From the NCBI RefSeq assembly GCF_013149805.1, contig NZ_JABEZT010000001.1:1-64000 (forward strand): a stretch of 64,000 bases of DNA, in the 5' to 3' direction. Numbering within the stretch: position 1 is the first letter of the stretch; each line of letters opens with the position of its first letter. A program made the translations under genes and the position numbers. Source of the stretch: Isoptericola chiayiensis. Lineage in GTDB: Bacteria > Actinomycetota > Actinomycetes > Actinomycetales > Cellulomonadaceae. The notes beneath the pieces were generated by a model. It saw only the letters and a list, made by a program, of their open reading frames with translations, did not search any database and was not told where the DNA came from. Shown here piece by piece: positions 38,071 to 47,264 of this stretch.

Positions 38071-38937
38071 GTGATCACCGAGCTCAACCGCCTGATCGAC
38101 CTCGTCGAGAGCCATCTCTCCGACGAGATCGACCTCGCTCGGCTGTCGGCCGACCTCGGCACGACCGAGTACCACCTGCGGCGCATGTTCTCGTCGCTGG
38201 CCGGCATGCCGCTGTCCGACTACGTGCGGCGCCGGCGCATGACCGTCGCCGCGACCGACATCGTCGCCGGGGACCCGGCTCTCGACGTCGCGGTCCGCTA
38301 CGGGTACGGCTCCGCCGAGGCGTTCGGCCGGGCGTTCCGTGCCGTGCACGGTTCCCGGCCCGCCGACGTCAGGACCCACGGCGGCCCCCTTCGGTCACAA
38401 CCACGCCTCAGGTTCCGCCTGACCGTCGAAGGGAGCTCCCCCATGGACACCCGCATCACCGACCGCCCCGCTGTCCGCCTCGTCGGCCACGCCGCCCGCG
38501 TGCCGCTGATCCACGAGGGCGTGAACCCGCACATCCAGGCGCACGTCGCCTCGCTGCCCGCAGACGAGCATGCGCGCCTCAAGGCTCTCGGGAACACCGA
38601 ACCCGCCGGCCTGCTCCAGGTGAGCACCGACGTCGACCCGGACTACACGGAGGGCAGCGAGCTCACGTACCTGCACGGGGTCGCCGTCGACGCCGGCACG
38701 CACGCCCCGGAGGACCTCGACGTGATCGAGGTACCCGCCGGGGCGTGGGTCGTGTTCCGCAGCTCGGGCGCCTACCCGGCCGTGCTGCAGGAGACGTACG
38801 CGGCCTCGGCGACGGAGTGGTTCCCGTCGAACCCGTGGCGACTGCGTCCCGGACCGTCGATCGTGGCGGTCCTGGAGCGGGCCGACGACTTCAGCACCGC
38901 CACCACCGAGCTCTGGCTGCCCGTCGAGCGAGCCTGA
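38071..38937 (+). CDS. AraC family regulator with a GyrI-like effector-binding domain
   Basis: A 288-residue protein. The N-terminal double helix-turn-helix AraC domain (1-105) ends with the typical G-Y-G-S-A-E-A-F-G-R-A-F segment. The C-terminal part (about 125-288) is a GyrI/SOUL-like small-molecule-binding domain, as in Rob- and BmrR-type sensors. The start is GTG 38071 with GAAGGGAG upstream. It diverges from moeA, but regulation of molybdenum genes is not implied by the family, whose members usually sense drugs or other hydrophobic ligands. Confidence 0.85.
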   Translation: MITELNRLIDLVESHLSDEIDLARLSADLGTTEYHLRRMFSSLAGMPLSDYVRRRRMTVAATDIVAGDPALDVAVRYGYGSAEAFGRAFRAVHGSRPADVRTHGGPLRSQPRLRFRLTVEGSSPMDTRITDRPAVRLVGHAARVPLIHEGVNPHIQAHVASLPADEHARLKALGNTEPAGLLQVSTDVDPDYTEGSELTYLHGVAVDAGTHAPEDLDVIEVPAGAWVVFRSSGAYPAVLQETYAASATEWFPSNPWRLRPGPSIVAVLERADDFSTATTELWLPVERA

Positions 38938-38947
38938 GCCCGCACGA

Positions 38948-38980
38948 GCCGGTGGTGGGCCGCGAGCGCCCATCACCGGC
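38948..38980 (+). terminator. Hairpin terminator after the AraC-type regulator gene
   Basis: Arms of 13 bases (38948-38960 and 38968-38980, GCCGGTGGTGGGC) pair with one mismatch around a 7-base loop, 11 bases past the stop. Confidence 0.6.
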
Positions 38981-39000
38981 CCGTCACGCATCCACGGGTC

Positions 39001-39006
39001 TAGAGT
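39001..39006 (+). promoter_or_regulatory. Candidate -10 element of the mop-modABC operon
   Basis: TAGAGT ends 7 bases before the ATG at 39014, again the leaderless geometry. No ribosome binding site precedes the ATG. Confidence 0.45.
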
Positions 39007-39013
39007 GGATCTC

Positions 39014-39421
39014 ATGCCGCAGATGAGGATCAGTGAGGCTGCCGTCTACCTGGGCGTCAGCGACGACACCGTCCGCCGCTGGGTCGACCGCGGGCTGCTC
39101 ACCGCCGACCGCGACGACTCGGGCCGCAAGGTGGTCGACGGCTACGAGGTCGCGATGGTCGCCCGCGAGCACGCCACGCCGCCCGGGCTGCCCCACGGCA
39201 TGAAGAGCTCGGCCCGCAACCGGTTCGTCGGGCTGGTCACCGACCTGCAGGTCGACACCGTGATGGCGCAGGTCGAGCTGCAGTGCGGGCCGTTCCGCGT
39301 GGTGTCGCTGATGAGCAGCGAGGCCGTCCGCGACCTCGGGCTGGACCGAGGCTCCGTCGCGGTGGCCACGATCAAGTCGACGAACGTCGTCGTCGAGACC
39401 ACCGACCGGGGCCACGCATGA
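39014..39421 (+). CDS. Small molybdate-responsive regulator: MerR/excisionase-type HTH plus TOBE/Mop domain
   Basis: A 135-residue protein. Residues 5-50 form a helix-turn-helix of the excisionase/MerR type (I-S-E-A-A-V-Y-L-G-V-S-D-D-T-V-R-R-W). Residues 65-130 form a TOBE/Mop molybdate-binding domain (S-A-R-N-R-F-V-G at its start, K-S-T-N-V-V-V at its end). It overlaps modA by 4 bases. The layout suggests that it senses molybdate and controls modABC, in place of a ModE protein. That role is inferred from architecture and position. Confidence 0.88.
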   Translation: MPQMRISEAAVYLGVSDDTVRRWVDRGLLTADRDDSGRKVVDGYEVAMVAREHATPPGLPHGMKSSARNRFVGLVTDLQVDTVMAQVELQCGPFRVVSLMSSEAVRDLGLDRGSVAVATIKSTNVVVETTDRGHA

Positions 39422-40224
39422 CGACGGCACTCCCCCGCCGCACGACGCGCGCCACCGCAGCGCTGGCCGTCGCCGCGAGCGCCGCCGTCGTCCTCACGGC
39501 CTGCAGCACCGGCACGTCCGCCACCCCGGACGATGAGCCCGACACGACGCTGACCGTCTTCGCCGCCGCGTCCCTGACCGAGGCGTTCGACGAGATCGCC
39601 GCGGACTTCGAGGCTGACCACCCCGACGTCGACGTCGCGCTTAGCCTCGCCGGGTCGTCCAGCCTGGTCGCACAGATCCAGCAGGGCGCCCCGGCCGACG
39701 TCGTCGCCACCGCCGACACGGCGACGATGGACACGCTCGTCGCGGACGACCTGGTCGGCACCCCGCAGACCTTCGCCACCAACACCCTGGAGATCGCCGT
39801 CCCGCCGGACAACCCGGCCGATGTCACCACGCTGCAGGACCTGACCGACCCGGACGTGAACGTCGTGGTCTGCGCTCCGGAGGTGCCGTGCGGGGCCGCC
39901 ACGACCGCCGTCGTCGATCACGCCGGCCTCACGCTGCAGCCGGTCAGCGAGGAGCAGAGCGTCACCGACGTCCTGGGGAAGGTGACCGCTGGCGAGGCCG
40001 ACGCCGGGCTCGTCTACGTCACCGACGTCGCCCGCGCCGGCGACCGGGTCGAGGGCATCGCCTTCGACGAGTCCGACGCCGCCGTGAACACGTATCCGAT
40101 CGCCACGGTCGACCGGACCGGACAGAACACCGACCAGGCCGACCTCGCCCAGCAGTTCGTCGACGCCGTCCTCTCCCCCGGCGGCCAGGCCGTGCTCGCC
40201 GACCTCGGGTTCGCCGCACCATGA
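39418..40224 (+). CDS. modA: Molybdate ABC transporter substrate-binding lipoprotein ModA
   Basis: A 268-residue lipoprotein with lipobox V-L-T-A-C near residue 29. The ModA core is clear: [13 protein letters not shown], the [19 protein letters not shown] segment whose Ser residues bind the oxyanion, and the C-A-P-E-V-P-C-G region. It captures molybdate (possibly tungstate) for ModBC. The ATG overlaps the regulator stop and its own stop overlaps modB. Confidence 0.94.
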   Translation: MTTALPRRTTRATAALAVAASAAVVLTACSTGTSATPDDEPDTTLTVFAAASLTEAFDEIAADFEADHPDVDVALSLAGSSSLVAQIQQGAPADVVATADTATMDTLVADDLVGTPQTFATNTLEIAVPPDNPADVTTLQDLTDPDVNVVVCAPEVPCGAATTAVVDHAGLTLQPVSEEQSVTDVLGKVTAGEADAGLVYVTDVARAGDRVEGIAFDESDAAVNTYPIATVDRTGQNTDQADLAQQFVDAVLSPGGQAVLADLGFAAP

Positions 40225-41069
40225 GCGCCCCGGCCACCCGCGAGCGCGCCGCGACCACCCGCACGCGACGCGACCCGGCCGAGGTCCCCGCCGGCCTCCC
40301 CCGCTGGGCCTACCTGCCCGCCGTCGTCGGCGGCCTGTTCGTCGTCCTGCCCCTGATCGCGATGGGCACCCGCGTCGACTGGTCAAACTACGGGGCCCTG
40401 GTCACTAGCGAGTCGGCCCGTGCCGCCCTGGTGCTCAGCCTGCAGACGGCGGTGGCGAGCACCCTGCTGTGCCTGGTCCTCGGCATCCCGATGGCGCTCG
40501 TGCTGGCCCGCGGCCGGTTCCCCGGCCAGGGTCTGCTGCGCTCCCTGGTGCTGGTCCCCCTGGTGCTGCCGCCCGTCGTCGGCGGTGTTGCCCTGCTGTC
40601 CACGTTCGGCCGCCGCGGTCTGCTCGGGGAGTCGATGGAGGTGCTCGGCCTGCAGATCGCCTTCTCGACGACGGCGGTAGTCCTGGCGCAGAGCTTCGTC
40701 GCCCTGCCGTTCCTCGTCGTCAGCCTGGAAGGGGCGCTGCGCACGGCCGGTGAGCGGTACGACGTCGTGGCCGCGTCGCTCGGCGCAAGCCCGACGACCG
40801 TGCTGCGGCGCGTGACCCTGCCGCTGGTGTGGCCGGGGCTGCTGTCCGGGACGGTGCTGGCGTTCGCGCGGGCCCTCGGCGAGTTCGGCGCCACCATCAC
40901 CTTCGCGGGCAGCCTGCAGGGCGTCACCCGCACGCTCCCGCTGGAGGTCTACCTGCAGCGCGAGACCGACCCGGACGCCGCCGTCGCGCTGTCGCTGCTG
41001 CTGGTGGCCGTCGCCGTCGTCGTCATCGCCGCCACCCACCGCCGAGGCGCCGGAGGTGCGGTGCGATGA
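40221..41069 (+). CDS. modB: Molybdate ABC transporter permease ModB
   Basis: A 282-residue inner-membrane permease with about six hydrophobic segments. The E-A-A-like cytoplasmic loop, near residue 180, reads [12 protein letters not shown] and the later segment A-R-A-L-G-E-F-G-A is typical of ModB/CysT permeases. ATGA overlaps link it to modA and modC. Confidence 0.94.
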   Translation: MSAPATRERAATTRTRRDPAEVPAGLPRWAYLPAVVGGLFVVLPLIAMGTRVDWSNYGALVTSESARAALVLSLQTAVASTLLCLVLGIPMALVLARGRFPGQGLLRSLVLVPLVLPPVVGGVALLSTFGRRGLLGESMEVLGLQIAFSTTAVVLAQSFVALPFLVVSLEGALRTAGERYDVVAASLGASPTTVLRRVTLPLVWPGLLSGTVLAFARALGEFGATITFAGSLQGVTRTLPLEVYLQRETDPDAAVALSLLLVAVAVVVIAATHRRGAGGAVR

Positions 41070-42118
41070 CGTTCGAGCTCGCCGCCACCGTGCCGTCGCG
41101 CGGCCTGGACGTCCGCCTCGACGTCGCCGAGGGCCGCACGCTCGCGCTGCTCGGGCCCAACGGGGCCGGCAAGTCCACCGCCCTCGGCCTCGCCGCCGGG
41201 ACGCTGCGCCCGCACGACGGCGAGATCACCCTGGACGGCCGCACGCTCGCCGCCGCGCAGGACGGCCGCCGCACCGCCTGGGTGGCCCCGCACCGCCGTC
41301 GGGTCGCGCTGCTCGCCCAGGACCCGATGCTGTTCGGCCACCTGACCGTGCGCGAGAACATCGCGTTCGGTCCCCGCGCCCAGGGAGCGACCCGCCGCGA
41401 GGCCGCCGCACGGGCCCACCGGTGGCTGGCGGCGATCGACCTCACGGATCTCGCCGACCGCCGTCCGGCCACGCTGTCCGGCGGGCAGGCGCAGCGCGTC
41501 GCGATCGCCCGCGCGCTGGCCGCCGCACCCCGGCTGCTGCTCCTCGACGAGCCGATGGCGGCCCTCGACGTCGACACCACCCCCGCGCTGCGCCAGAGAC
41601 TGCAGCACCTGCTCGCCGAGCAGACCACGATCCTGGCGACCCACGACGTCCTGGACGCGCTGGTGCTCGCGGACGAGGTCGCCGTCGTCGACGGTGGGCG
41701 CGTCGTCGAGCGCGGCCCGACGGCGGAGGTGCTGTCCCGCCCGCGCAGCGCCTTCGCCGCGTCGATCGCCGGCCTCAACCTGCTGTCCGGGACCTGGACG
41801 TCCGACGGCGTCGCCACCGCGGGCGGGGAGGTGGTGCACGGGCACGGCGCCCCCGACGTCGTCCTCGGCACCGCGATGACGGCGGTGTGCCGACCCGCCG
41901 CCGTCGCCGTCCACCTCACCGCGCCGCACGGCTCGCCGCGCAACACCTTCCGGGCCACGGTGCGGTCGCTGACACCCCACGGCGACCTCGTCCGGGTGCG
42001 CACCGACCGGCTCGCCGCCGACGTCACGCCCGGATCCGTGGCCGAGCTCGGCCTGGCTCCCGGCCGGGAGGTCTGGCTGGCGGTCAAGGCCGCCGAGGTC
42101 GACGTCTACCCGGTGTGA
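41066..42118 (+). CDS. modC: Molybdate ABC transporter ATP-binding protein ModC
   Basis: A 350-residue ATPase with Walker [10 protein letters not shown] near residue 31, signature L-S-G-G-Q-A-Q-R, Walker B L-L-L-L-D-E-P-M and the switch His in A-T-H-D. The C-terminal 120 residues form a TOBE-type regulatory domain in which molybdate can bind and inhibit transport in known ModC proteins. It is the last gene of the operon and is convergent with the ABC-2 exporter genes. Confidence 0.94.
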   Translation: MTFELAATVPSRGLDVRLDVAEGRTLALLGPNGAGKSTALGLAAGTLRPHDGEITLDGRTLAAAQDGRRTAWVAPHRRRVALLAQDPMLFGHLTVRENIAFGPRAQGATRREAAARAHRWLAAIDLTDLADRRPATLSGGQAQRVAIARALAAAPRLLLLDEPMAALDVDTTPALRQRLQHLLAEQTTILATHDVLDALVLADEVAVVDGGRVVERGPTAEVLSRPRSAFAASIAGLNLLSGTWTSDGVATAGGEVVHGHGAPDVVLGTAMTAVCRPAAVAVHLTAPHGSPRNTFRATVRSLTPHGDLVRVRTDRLAADVTPGSVAELGLAPGREVWLAVKAAEVDVYPV

Positions 42119-42149
42119 GCGACGACGGACCAGGCGTGACCGCGACCGG

Positions 42150-43016
42150 TCAGGACGACACGTCCGCCGTCGTGAAGCGGCTCCAGGCCAGCGCCCCGAA
42201 GACCGCGACCCACGCCGCCTGCACGGCCAGCCCCGCCAGCAGCGTCGAGCCGTCCACCTCGAGGCGCAGGAACTCCCCGAAGTCCAGCCAGTGGTGCGTC
42301 AGCAGCCCCGGGTGGATCGCGGAGAGCTGCGGCAGCGCGTCGAGCACGCCGCTGACGATGGCCACGACCACGGTCGAGGCCATCGCGGCCACCGGCACCT
42401 CGGTGAGCGTCGACAGGAACAGACCGACCGCGACCAGCCCCGTCAGCGAGGCGATGACGTAGGCGACCACACCGAGCGTGCGCAGCATGCCCTCGGCCAG
42501 CGGGATCGTGTCCCCCGAGAGCAGCACCACGTCGCCCACCCCGAAGAAGGCGGCGCCGGCGACCAGCCCGACGACGGCGATCGCGGCGACGGCGACCCCC
42601 GCGTACGCCAGGGCGGCGACCGCCTTGACCAGCAGCAGCCGGGTGCGCGGCACGGGCACCACCAGCAGGTACCGCAGGGTGCCGGCACCCGCCTCCCCCG
42701 CGACCGCGTCACCGGACACGATCGACACGCACAGCGGCAGCAGGAACGGCAGACAGCTCACCAGCGCGGCGAAGACGAGGAACACCCCGTTGCCGGTCAC
42801 GCGGTCGAGGAACGGCGGCCCCTGCCCGGCCACGGGCGTGTCCTGGGTGATGAACAGGACCGTGCCGATGAGCAGCGGGACGGCCGCCAGGCCCGCCAGC
42901 AGCACGATGTTGCGCACCCGGCCGAACACCAGGCGCAGCTCGCTGCGCAGCAGGCGGGCCGTCGCGCGGGCAGGTGCCGCCCACACCTCCGCCGCGGGAG
43001 CCTCAGCGAGCGACAT
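42150..43016 (-). CDS. ABC-2 type transporter permease
   Basis: A 288-residue membrane protein with about six transmembrane segments in the ABC-2 arrangement: an early helix pair, a long first extracytoplasmic loop, then clustered helices. Its first 14 bases overlap the end of the ATPase gene. With the ATPase it should form an exporter whose substrate is unknown. Confidence 0.87.
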   Translation of the reverse strand: MSLAEAPAAEVWAAPARATARLLRSELRLVFGRVRNIVLLAGLAAVPLLIGTVLFITQDTPVAGQGPPFLDRVTGNGVFLVFAALVSCLPFLLPLCVSIVSGDAVAGEAGAGTLRYLLVVPVPRTRLLLVKAVAALAYAGVAVAAIAVVGLVAGAAFFGVGDVVLLSGDTIPLAEGMLRTLGVVAYVIASLTGLVAVGLFLSTLTEVPVAAMASTVVVAIVSGVLDALPQLSAIHPGLLTHHWLDFGEFLRLEVDGSTLLAGLAVQAAWVAVFGALAWSRFTTADVSS

Positions 43017-43962
43017 CGAAGCCCTCCCCCGTCAGCCGCACGAACACGTCCTCCAGCGTCGGCCGCCGGACCTCGAGTCCGAGCAGGTCGACGCCGTCGC
43101 CGACCACCGCCTGGGCGACCTTCTCGACCGCCACGCTCCCCAGCGGCGCGGCGACGACCTCGCCGTCGACGCGCACGTCCGCCAGCCCGAGCCCCGCGAG
43201 CACCCGCACCACGTGGTCGCGCTGGTCGGGACGGGTCGCCACCCGCACCTCGGTGGTCCCCGAGCCGGCGATCTCCGCGCGCGGCCCCTGGGCGAGCAGC
43301 TTGCCCCGGCTCATGATCCCGACGTGGGAGCACACCTGCTCGATCTCGCTGAGCAGGTGCGACGAGACGAGCACGGTGGCACCGCCGTCGGCCAGCTCGC
43401 GCACCAGCGCCCGCACCTCCCGCGTGCCCTGCGGGTCGAGCCCGTTGGTGGGCTCGTCGAGCAGCAGCAGGTCCCGCGGACGCAGCAGCGCCGCCGCGAG
43501 CCCGAGGCGCTGCTTCATGCCGAGCGAGTACTGCCGGTACTTCTTGCCGGCGGCCGCCGTCAGCCCGACGCGTTCCAGCGCCGCACCGACCCGGCCCGCG
43601 CGGCTCGCCGGCGACGCCGTCGCGTCCGCGGCGTCCAGGCGGCGCAGGTTCGCCTCCCCGGACAGGTACGGGTGGAACGCCGGACCTTCCACGAGCGCCC
43701 CGACCCGCGGCAGCACCGCCGGGCCCGCCTGCGGCATCGGCGCACCCAGCAGCTCCACCGACCCGGCGGTGGGCGACACCAGCCCGAGGAGCATGCGGAT
43801 CGTCGTCGTCTTGCCCGACCCGTTCGGCCCGAGGAACCCGTACACGGCGCCGCGCGGCACGTGCAGGTCGATCGCGTCGACGCCGACCTGCCCCGACCGG
43901 AACCGTTTCGTCAGCCCACCGGTGCGCACCGCCGGCGGCGCGGCGGGCACGCCTGCGGTCAT
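43003..43962 (-). CDS. ABC transporter ATP-binding protein (DrrA/CcmA-like exporter)
   Basis: A 319-residue ATPase with Walker A G-P-N-G-S-G-K-T-T near residue 45, signature Y-S-L-G-M-K-Q-R, Walker B L-L-L-L-D-E-P-T and the H-loop S-S-H-L. The C-terminal part is the DUF4162-like extension typical of drug or lantibiotic exporters. ATGA overlaps the LolA-like gene upstream, so all three genes are one translation-coupled unit. Confidence 0.92.
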   Translation of the reverse strand: MTAGVPAAPPAVRTGGLTKRFRSGQVGVDAIDLHVPRGAVYGFLGPNGSGKTTTIRMLLGLVSPTAGSVELLGAPMPQAGPAVLPRVGALVEGPAFHPYLSGEANLRRLDAADATASPASRAGRVGAALERVGLTAAAGKKYRQYSLGMKQRLGLAAALLRPRDLLLLDEPTNGLDPQGTREVRALVRELADGGATVLVSSHLLSEIEQVCSHVGIMSRGKLLAQGPRAEIAGSGTTEVRVATRPDQRDHVVRVLAGLGLADVRVDGEVVAAPLGSVAVEKVAQAVVGDGVDLLGLEVRRPTLEDVFVRLTGEGFDVAR

Positions 43963-45185
43963 CCGGCGAGCTCCTCGAGCACCGCCGGCGGCACCGATCC
44001 GGCCAGGACCCGGCCGTCGTCGGTCACCAGCACGGACAGCAGCGCCGAGCTGAGCAGCCGCCCGCCGTCGACCGGTGTGGTGAGCTGCTCGTACAGCGCG
44101 CGGGTGTCGAGCTCGGGGATGCCCGGCAGCTCGCCCTCCTCGGCCTCGGTGAGCTCCTCGAACAGGTCGTCCGCGCCGCTGGACCCGGTGCTGCCCTCCG
44201 GCAGCCGGCCTTCCGCCGTCGCGCCGAGGATCGCCTCGACGTCCACCTCGGAGACCTCCACGACGGTCTCCCAGCCGGTGCCGGAGACCGCGACGTCCCC
44301 GTCCCCGTCCCCGCCCAGCGCGGAGCTGCTCGGCCTCCCCGTCGTGCCCGGCTCGGGCAGCGGCACCACGACCTCGCGCACCTCGGCGCCCGCCGGGGCG
44401 GAGAACTCGAACACGCCGGCGTCGGGCGCGTCGAAGGAGACGTCGGTGAAGCCCACCTCGAGCGCCGGCGCCTCGGCGTCCTGGACGCTCCACACCTGGG
44501 TCCGCAGCGGCACCCAGGTCTCGGCGTCGACGGCGACGCGGATCCGGTCGACCAAGGTGGCGTCGGTCTGCGGCGTCAGCTCCACCTGGTAGGCGGCGCG
44601 CCCGGCGACCTCCACGGGGTCCGTGGCCTCCACGTCGGTGGAGATCCGTGCCTGCGCCAGCGCCAGGTCCGCCAGCTCCGACGGCGCCGGCACGTCGCCC
44701 TCGACCTCCGGCTCGAGGGCCCGCTGCGCGAGCTCGTCGTACCGCTCCTGGTCCGCCGGCTCGAGGACGTAGTGCACGGCCTCGTCGTCGGCGCTGGAGT
44801 AGGTCCACGCCTCCGCGCCGGAACGCACCACCGAGTACTCCGAGACGTCGCCGAGCAGCGCGGCGCGCGAGGAGTCCTCGCCGTCGGACCACACGCGCAT
44901 CGTGCTGCTGCCACCGAGCAGGTCCAGCGGGCCGGCGCCCTGCAGCTCGGAGACGGTCACGTCCGGCAGGCCCAGGCGCGCCGTGTAGACCACGGTCCCG
45001 GAGACGGGGACCGGCTCGGCGTTCGCGACGCGGTCGACCAGCTCGTCGGCGGTGACGGCCGGCAGGTCGTCGCTCGCGACGGCGCCGACGGCGGCGGGGA
45101 TGGCGAACGCGGCGGCGACGGCGCCGGCCACGACGGCCGGGACCGCCCACCGCGCCCGGGGCGAGAGGGTGCGCGTGGTGTTCAT
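43959..45185 (-). CDS. LolA-like secreted/membrane-anchored protein (LolA/DUF2092-type fold)
   Basis: A 408-residue protein with one N-terminal signal anchor (roughly 13-38). It is followed by a large beta-rich region resembling the LolA-like fold used by actinobacterial outer-surface lipoprotein or lipid carriers, with V-S-G-T-V-V-Y-T-A-R-L-G-L-P near residue 64. A Gly/Asp-rich insert lies near 300. The last 60 residues read L-Y-E-Q-L-T-T-P-V-D-G-G-R-L-L-S-S-A-L-L-S-V-L-V. It is first in the operon with an ABC exporter, and the divergent two-component system probably controls it. The cargo is unknown. Confidence 0.8.
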   Translation of the reverse strand: MNTTRTLSPRARWAVPAVVAGAVAAAFAIPAAVGAVASDDLPAVTADELVDRVANAEPVPVSGTVVYTARLGLPDVTVSELQGAGPLDLLGGSSTMRVWSDGEDSSRAALLGDVSEYSVVRSGAEAWTYSSADDEAVHYVLEPADQERYDELAQRALEPEVEGDVPAPSELADLALAQARISTDVEATDPVEVAGRAAYQVELTPQTDATLVDRIRVAVDAETWVPLRTQVWSVQDAEAPALEVGFTDVSFDAPDAGVFEFSAPAGAEVREVVVPLPEPGTTGRPSSSALGGDGDGDVAVSGTGWETVVEVSEVDVEAILGATAEGRLPEGSTGSSGADDLFEELTEAEEGELPGIPELDTRALYEQLTTPVDGGRLLSSALLSVLVTDDGRVLAGSVPPAVLEELAG

Positions 45186-45191
45186 GGCACC

Positions 45192-45269
45192 ACTGTGGCC
45201 GAGGCCTCCTGAGACGAGGCTGAGAACGACGGGACTGAGCACGCGGACCGTGCCCGACGGTGCCATGCT
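45192..45269. promoter_or_regulatory. Divergent promoter region with CTGAGA direct repeats
   Basis: CTGAGA occurs at 45209-45214 and 45220-45225, exactly 11 bases apart, with CTGAGC at 45235-45240. Eleven-base direct repeats are the normal layout of OmpR-family response regulator sites. Facing left, CACAGT (45192-45197) lies 6 bases before the LolA-like ATG. Facing right, CATGCT (45264-45269) lies 6 bases before GTG 45276. The adjacent response regulator is the likely ligand. Confidence 0.5.
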
Positions 45270-45275
45270 GCGGTG

Positions 45276-45932
45276 GTGCGCATCCTGGTGGTCGAGGACG
45301 AGGCGGTGCTCGCGCGGGCCCTGCGCCGTGGCCTGCAGGCGGAGGGATTCGCGGTCGACCTGGCGGCCGACGGCGAGACCGGCCTGGAGGCCGCGCTCGA
45401 GGGCGACCACGACATCGTCGTCCTGGACCTCATGCTCCCGCAACGCTCCGGCCTCGAGATCCTGCGCGAGATGCGGCGCGCGGAGATCTGGACCCCGGTG
45501 CTCGTCCTGAGCGCCAAGGACTCCGACGACGACGTCACCCGCGGCCTGGACGTCGGTGCCGACGACTACCTGGCCAAACCGTTCGCCTTCACCGTCCTCG
45601 TCGCCCGGCTGCGGGCGCTCCTGCGCCGCGGCGCCCCGCCCCGACCCGCCGTCCTGGAGGCCGGGCGCCTGACCCTCGACCCGGCCACCCGGGAGGTGCG
45701 CCTGGACGGCCGGGCCGTCGAGCTCACCACCCGCGAGACGGCCCTGCTCGAACACCTCATGCGCCGCCCCGGCGAGGTGCTGACCAAGGTCGAGCTGCGC
45801 GACCACGTGTGGGACGCCGCCGGTGACGACCTCAACGTCGTCGAGGTCTACGTCGGGTACCTGCGCCGCAAGCTCGGCAAGGACGCGATCGACACGGTCC
45901 GCGGCTCCGGCTACCGGGTCGTGGGGCAGTGA
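45276..45932 (+). CDS. OmpR-family response regulator
   Basis: A 218-residue regulator. The receiver domain has the acidic pair E-D-E near residue 8, phospho-acceptor Asp51 in V-V-L-D-L-M-L-P, and Lys in L-A-K-P-F near 101. The C-terminal PhoB-type winged helix (about 130-218) ends in T-V-R-G-S-G-Y-R-V. GTG 45276 is chosen over GTG 45273 because homology starts at V-R-I-L-V-V-E-D; both are possible. It is co-translated with the kinase (GTGA) and lies divergent from the LolA-like/ABC genes. Confidence 0.93.
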   Translation: MRILVVEDEAVLARALRRGLQAEGFAVDLAADGETGLEAALEGDHDIVVLDLMLPQRSGLEILREMRRAEIWTPVLVLSAKDSDDDVTRGLDVGADDYLAKPFAFTVLVARLRALLRRGAPPRPAVLEAGRLTLDPATREVRLDGRAVELTTRETALLEHLMRRPGEVLTKVELRDHVWDAAGDDLNVVEVYVGYLRRKLGKDAIDTVRGSGYRVVGQ

Positions 45933-47257
45933 CCGCGCCGCCCGCAGCACGGCCGGGCTGGTCGCTGCGCCTCCGACTCACGCTCGTCGCCGCCGGACTC
46001 ACCGCCGTCGCCCTGGTGCTCGGCGCGTTCGCGCTCACCTCGGTCGTCTCCCAGAGCCGGATCGCCGCGACGGACGCCGTCCTGCGCGGCACGGCGGACC
46101 AGGTGGCGGCCCTCGTCGCCGAGGACCGGCTGCCCGACGTGCTCGCCGCCGACGAGCCGGGAGAGATCGTCCAGCTCGTCGACCCCTCCGGGCGGGTGGT
46201 CGCCTCGTCGCCCAACGCCTCCCGCACCCTGCCGGTACTCGCTCCCGCCCTGCTCGGCACCACGCCCGACGGCGCGACCACCCGCGAGGACTCCGCCTAC
46301 GGTTCCGGTCCGGTCCGCGCCTACGTGGCCACCCTGCCCACGGACCAGCGGGTCGTCGCCACCCTGCCCCTGGCCACCATCGAGGGCGCCCTCGCCGCGC
46401 TACGCCTCTCCCTGGGCGTCGTCGTCCCCCTCCTGACCCTCGCGCTGGGTCTGGTCACCTGGACGCTGCTCGGGCGGGCGCTGCGGCCCGTGGAGGAGCT
46501 GCGGGCCGGCGCCGACCGGGTCAGCGGCGTCGGCGGGCCCGGCACGCTGCCCGTGCCCCGGCCCCGGGAGCTCGCCGCGCTGGCGCACACCCTCAACGCC
46601 ATGCTCGACCGCCTCGACACCGCCGCACGCCGGCAGACCGACTTCGTGGCCGACGCCGCCCACGAGCTGCGCTCCCCGATCGCCGCGCTGCGCACCAGCG
46701 TCGAGGTGGCGCGCGAGCACCCCGAGACCTACCCGCCCGCCGAGCTCACGGCCGACCTCGCGCAGGAGGTCGCGCGCCTGCAGGCGCTCGCGGACGACCT
46801 GCTCGTCCTGGCGCGGGTCGGCGCCTCGCGACCCGAGGTCCGCGACGTCGACCTGCGGGACGTCGTCCGCGAGGCCGCCGCTGACGTCGACGTCCGCGGC
46901 GACGGACGCGCCGTCGTCGACCCGGACGCCGTCGCGCGGGTGGTGCGCAACCTCGTCGACAACGCCCGCCGGCACGCCCACCGCGTCCGGGTCACGGTGG
47001 CCGACGGCGTCGTCACGGTCGACGACGACGGCCCCGGCATCGCCCCGGAGGACCGCGAGCGCGTGTTCGAGCGGTTCACCCGGCTCTCCCCGGCACGCGG
47101 TCGCGACGCCGGCGGGGCCGGGCTCGGTCTCGCCATCGCCCGGGAGGTCGCCCGGGACCAGGGCGGCGACGTCGCGCTGTCCGACAGCCCGCTCGGCGGC
47201 CTGCGGGCCACGGTCACGCTGCCGACCGGACCGGCAGCGCAGGCACCGCACCGCTGA
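45929..47257 (+). CDS. Two-component sensor histidine kinase
   Basis: A 442-residue membrane kinase with transmembrane helices near 15-37 and 155-180 flanking a roughly 115-residue extracytoplasmic sensor, then a HAMP segment. The phospho-acceptor His lies in D-A-A-H-E-L-R-S-P near 243. Its ATPase boxes read N-L-V-D-N-A (N), D-D-D-G-P-G-I (G1) and G-G-A-G-L-G-L-A-I (G2). GTG start with a 4-base overlap. The signal is unknown; cell-envelope control is a guess from the neighbouring export genes. Confidence 0.93.
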   Translation: MTAPPAARPGWSLRLRLTLVAAGLTAVALVLGAFALTSVVSQSRIAATDAVLRGTADQVAALVAEDRLPDVLAADEPGEIVQLVDPSGRVVASSPNASRTLPVLAPALLGTTPDGATTREDSAYGSGPVRAYVATLPTDQRVVATLPLATIEGALAALRLSLGVVVPLLTLALGLVTWTLLGRALRPVEELRAGADRVSGVGGPGTLPVPRPRELAALAHTLNAMLDRLDTAARRQTDFVADAAHELRSPIAALRTSVEVAREHPETYPPAELTADLAQEVARLQALADDLLVLARVGASRPEVRDVDLRDVVREAAADVDVRGDGRAVVDPDAVARVVRNLVDNARRHAHRVRVTVADGVVTVDDDGPGIAPEDRERVFERFTRLSPARGRDAGGAGLGLAIAREVARDQGGDVALSDSPLGGLRATVTLPTGPAAQAPHR

Positions 47258-47264
47258 GCGGTGC
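47248..47264. terminator. Short hairpin whose loop is the kinase stop codon
   Basis: GCACCGC (47248-47254) and GCGGTGC (47258-47264) pair exactly around TGA, the kinase stop. It also abuts the stop of the convergent NnaR-like gene at 47265. It may act as a compact bidirectional terminator. Confidence 0.45.

Noticed and set aside
42119-42149. Terminator between modC and the ABC-2 permease gene
   Set aside because: Only an interrupted pairing of about 9 bases with a bulge could be drawn across 42121-42175, too weak to list.
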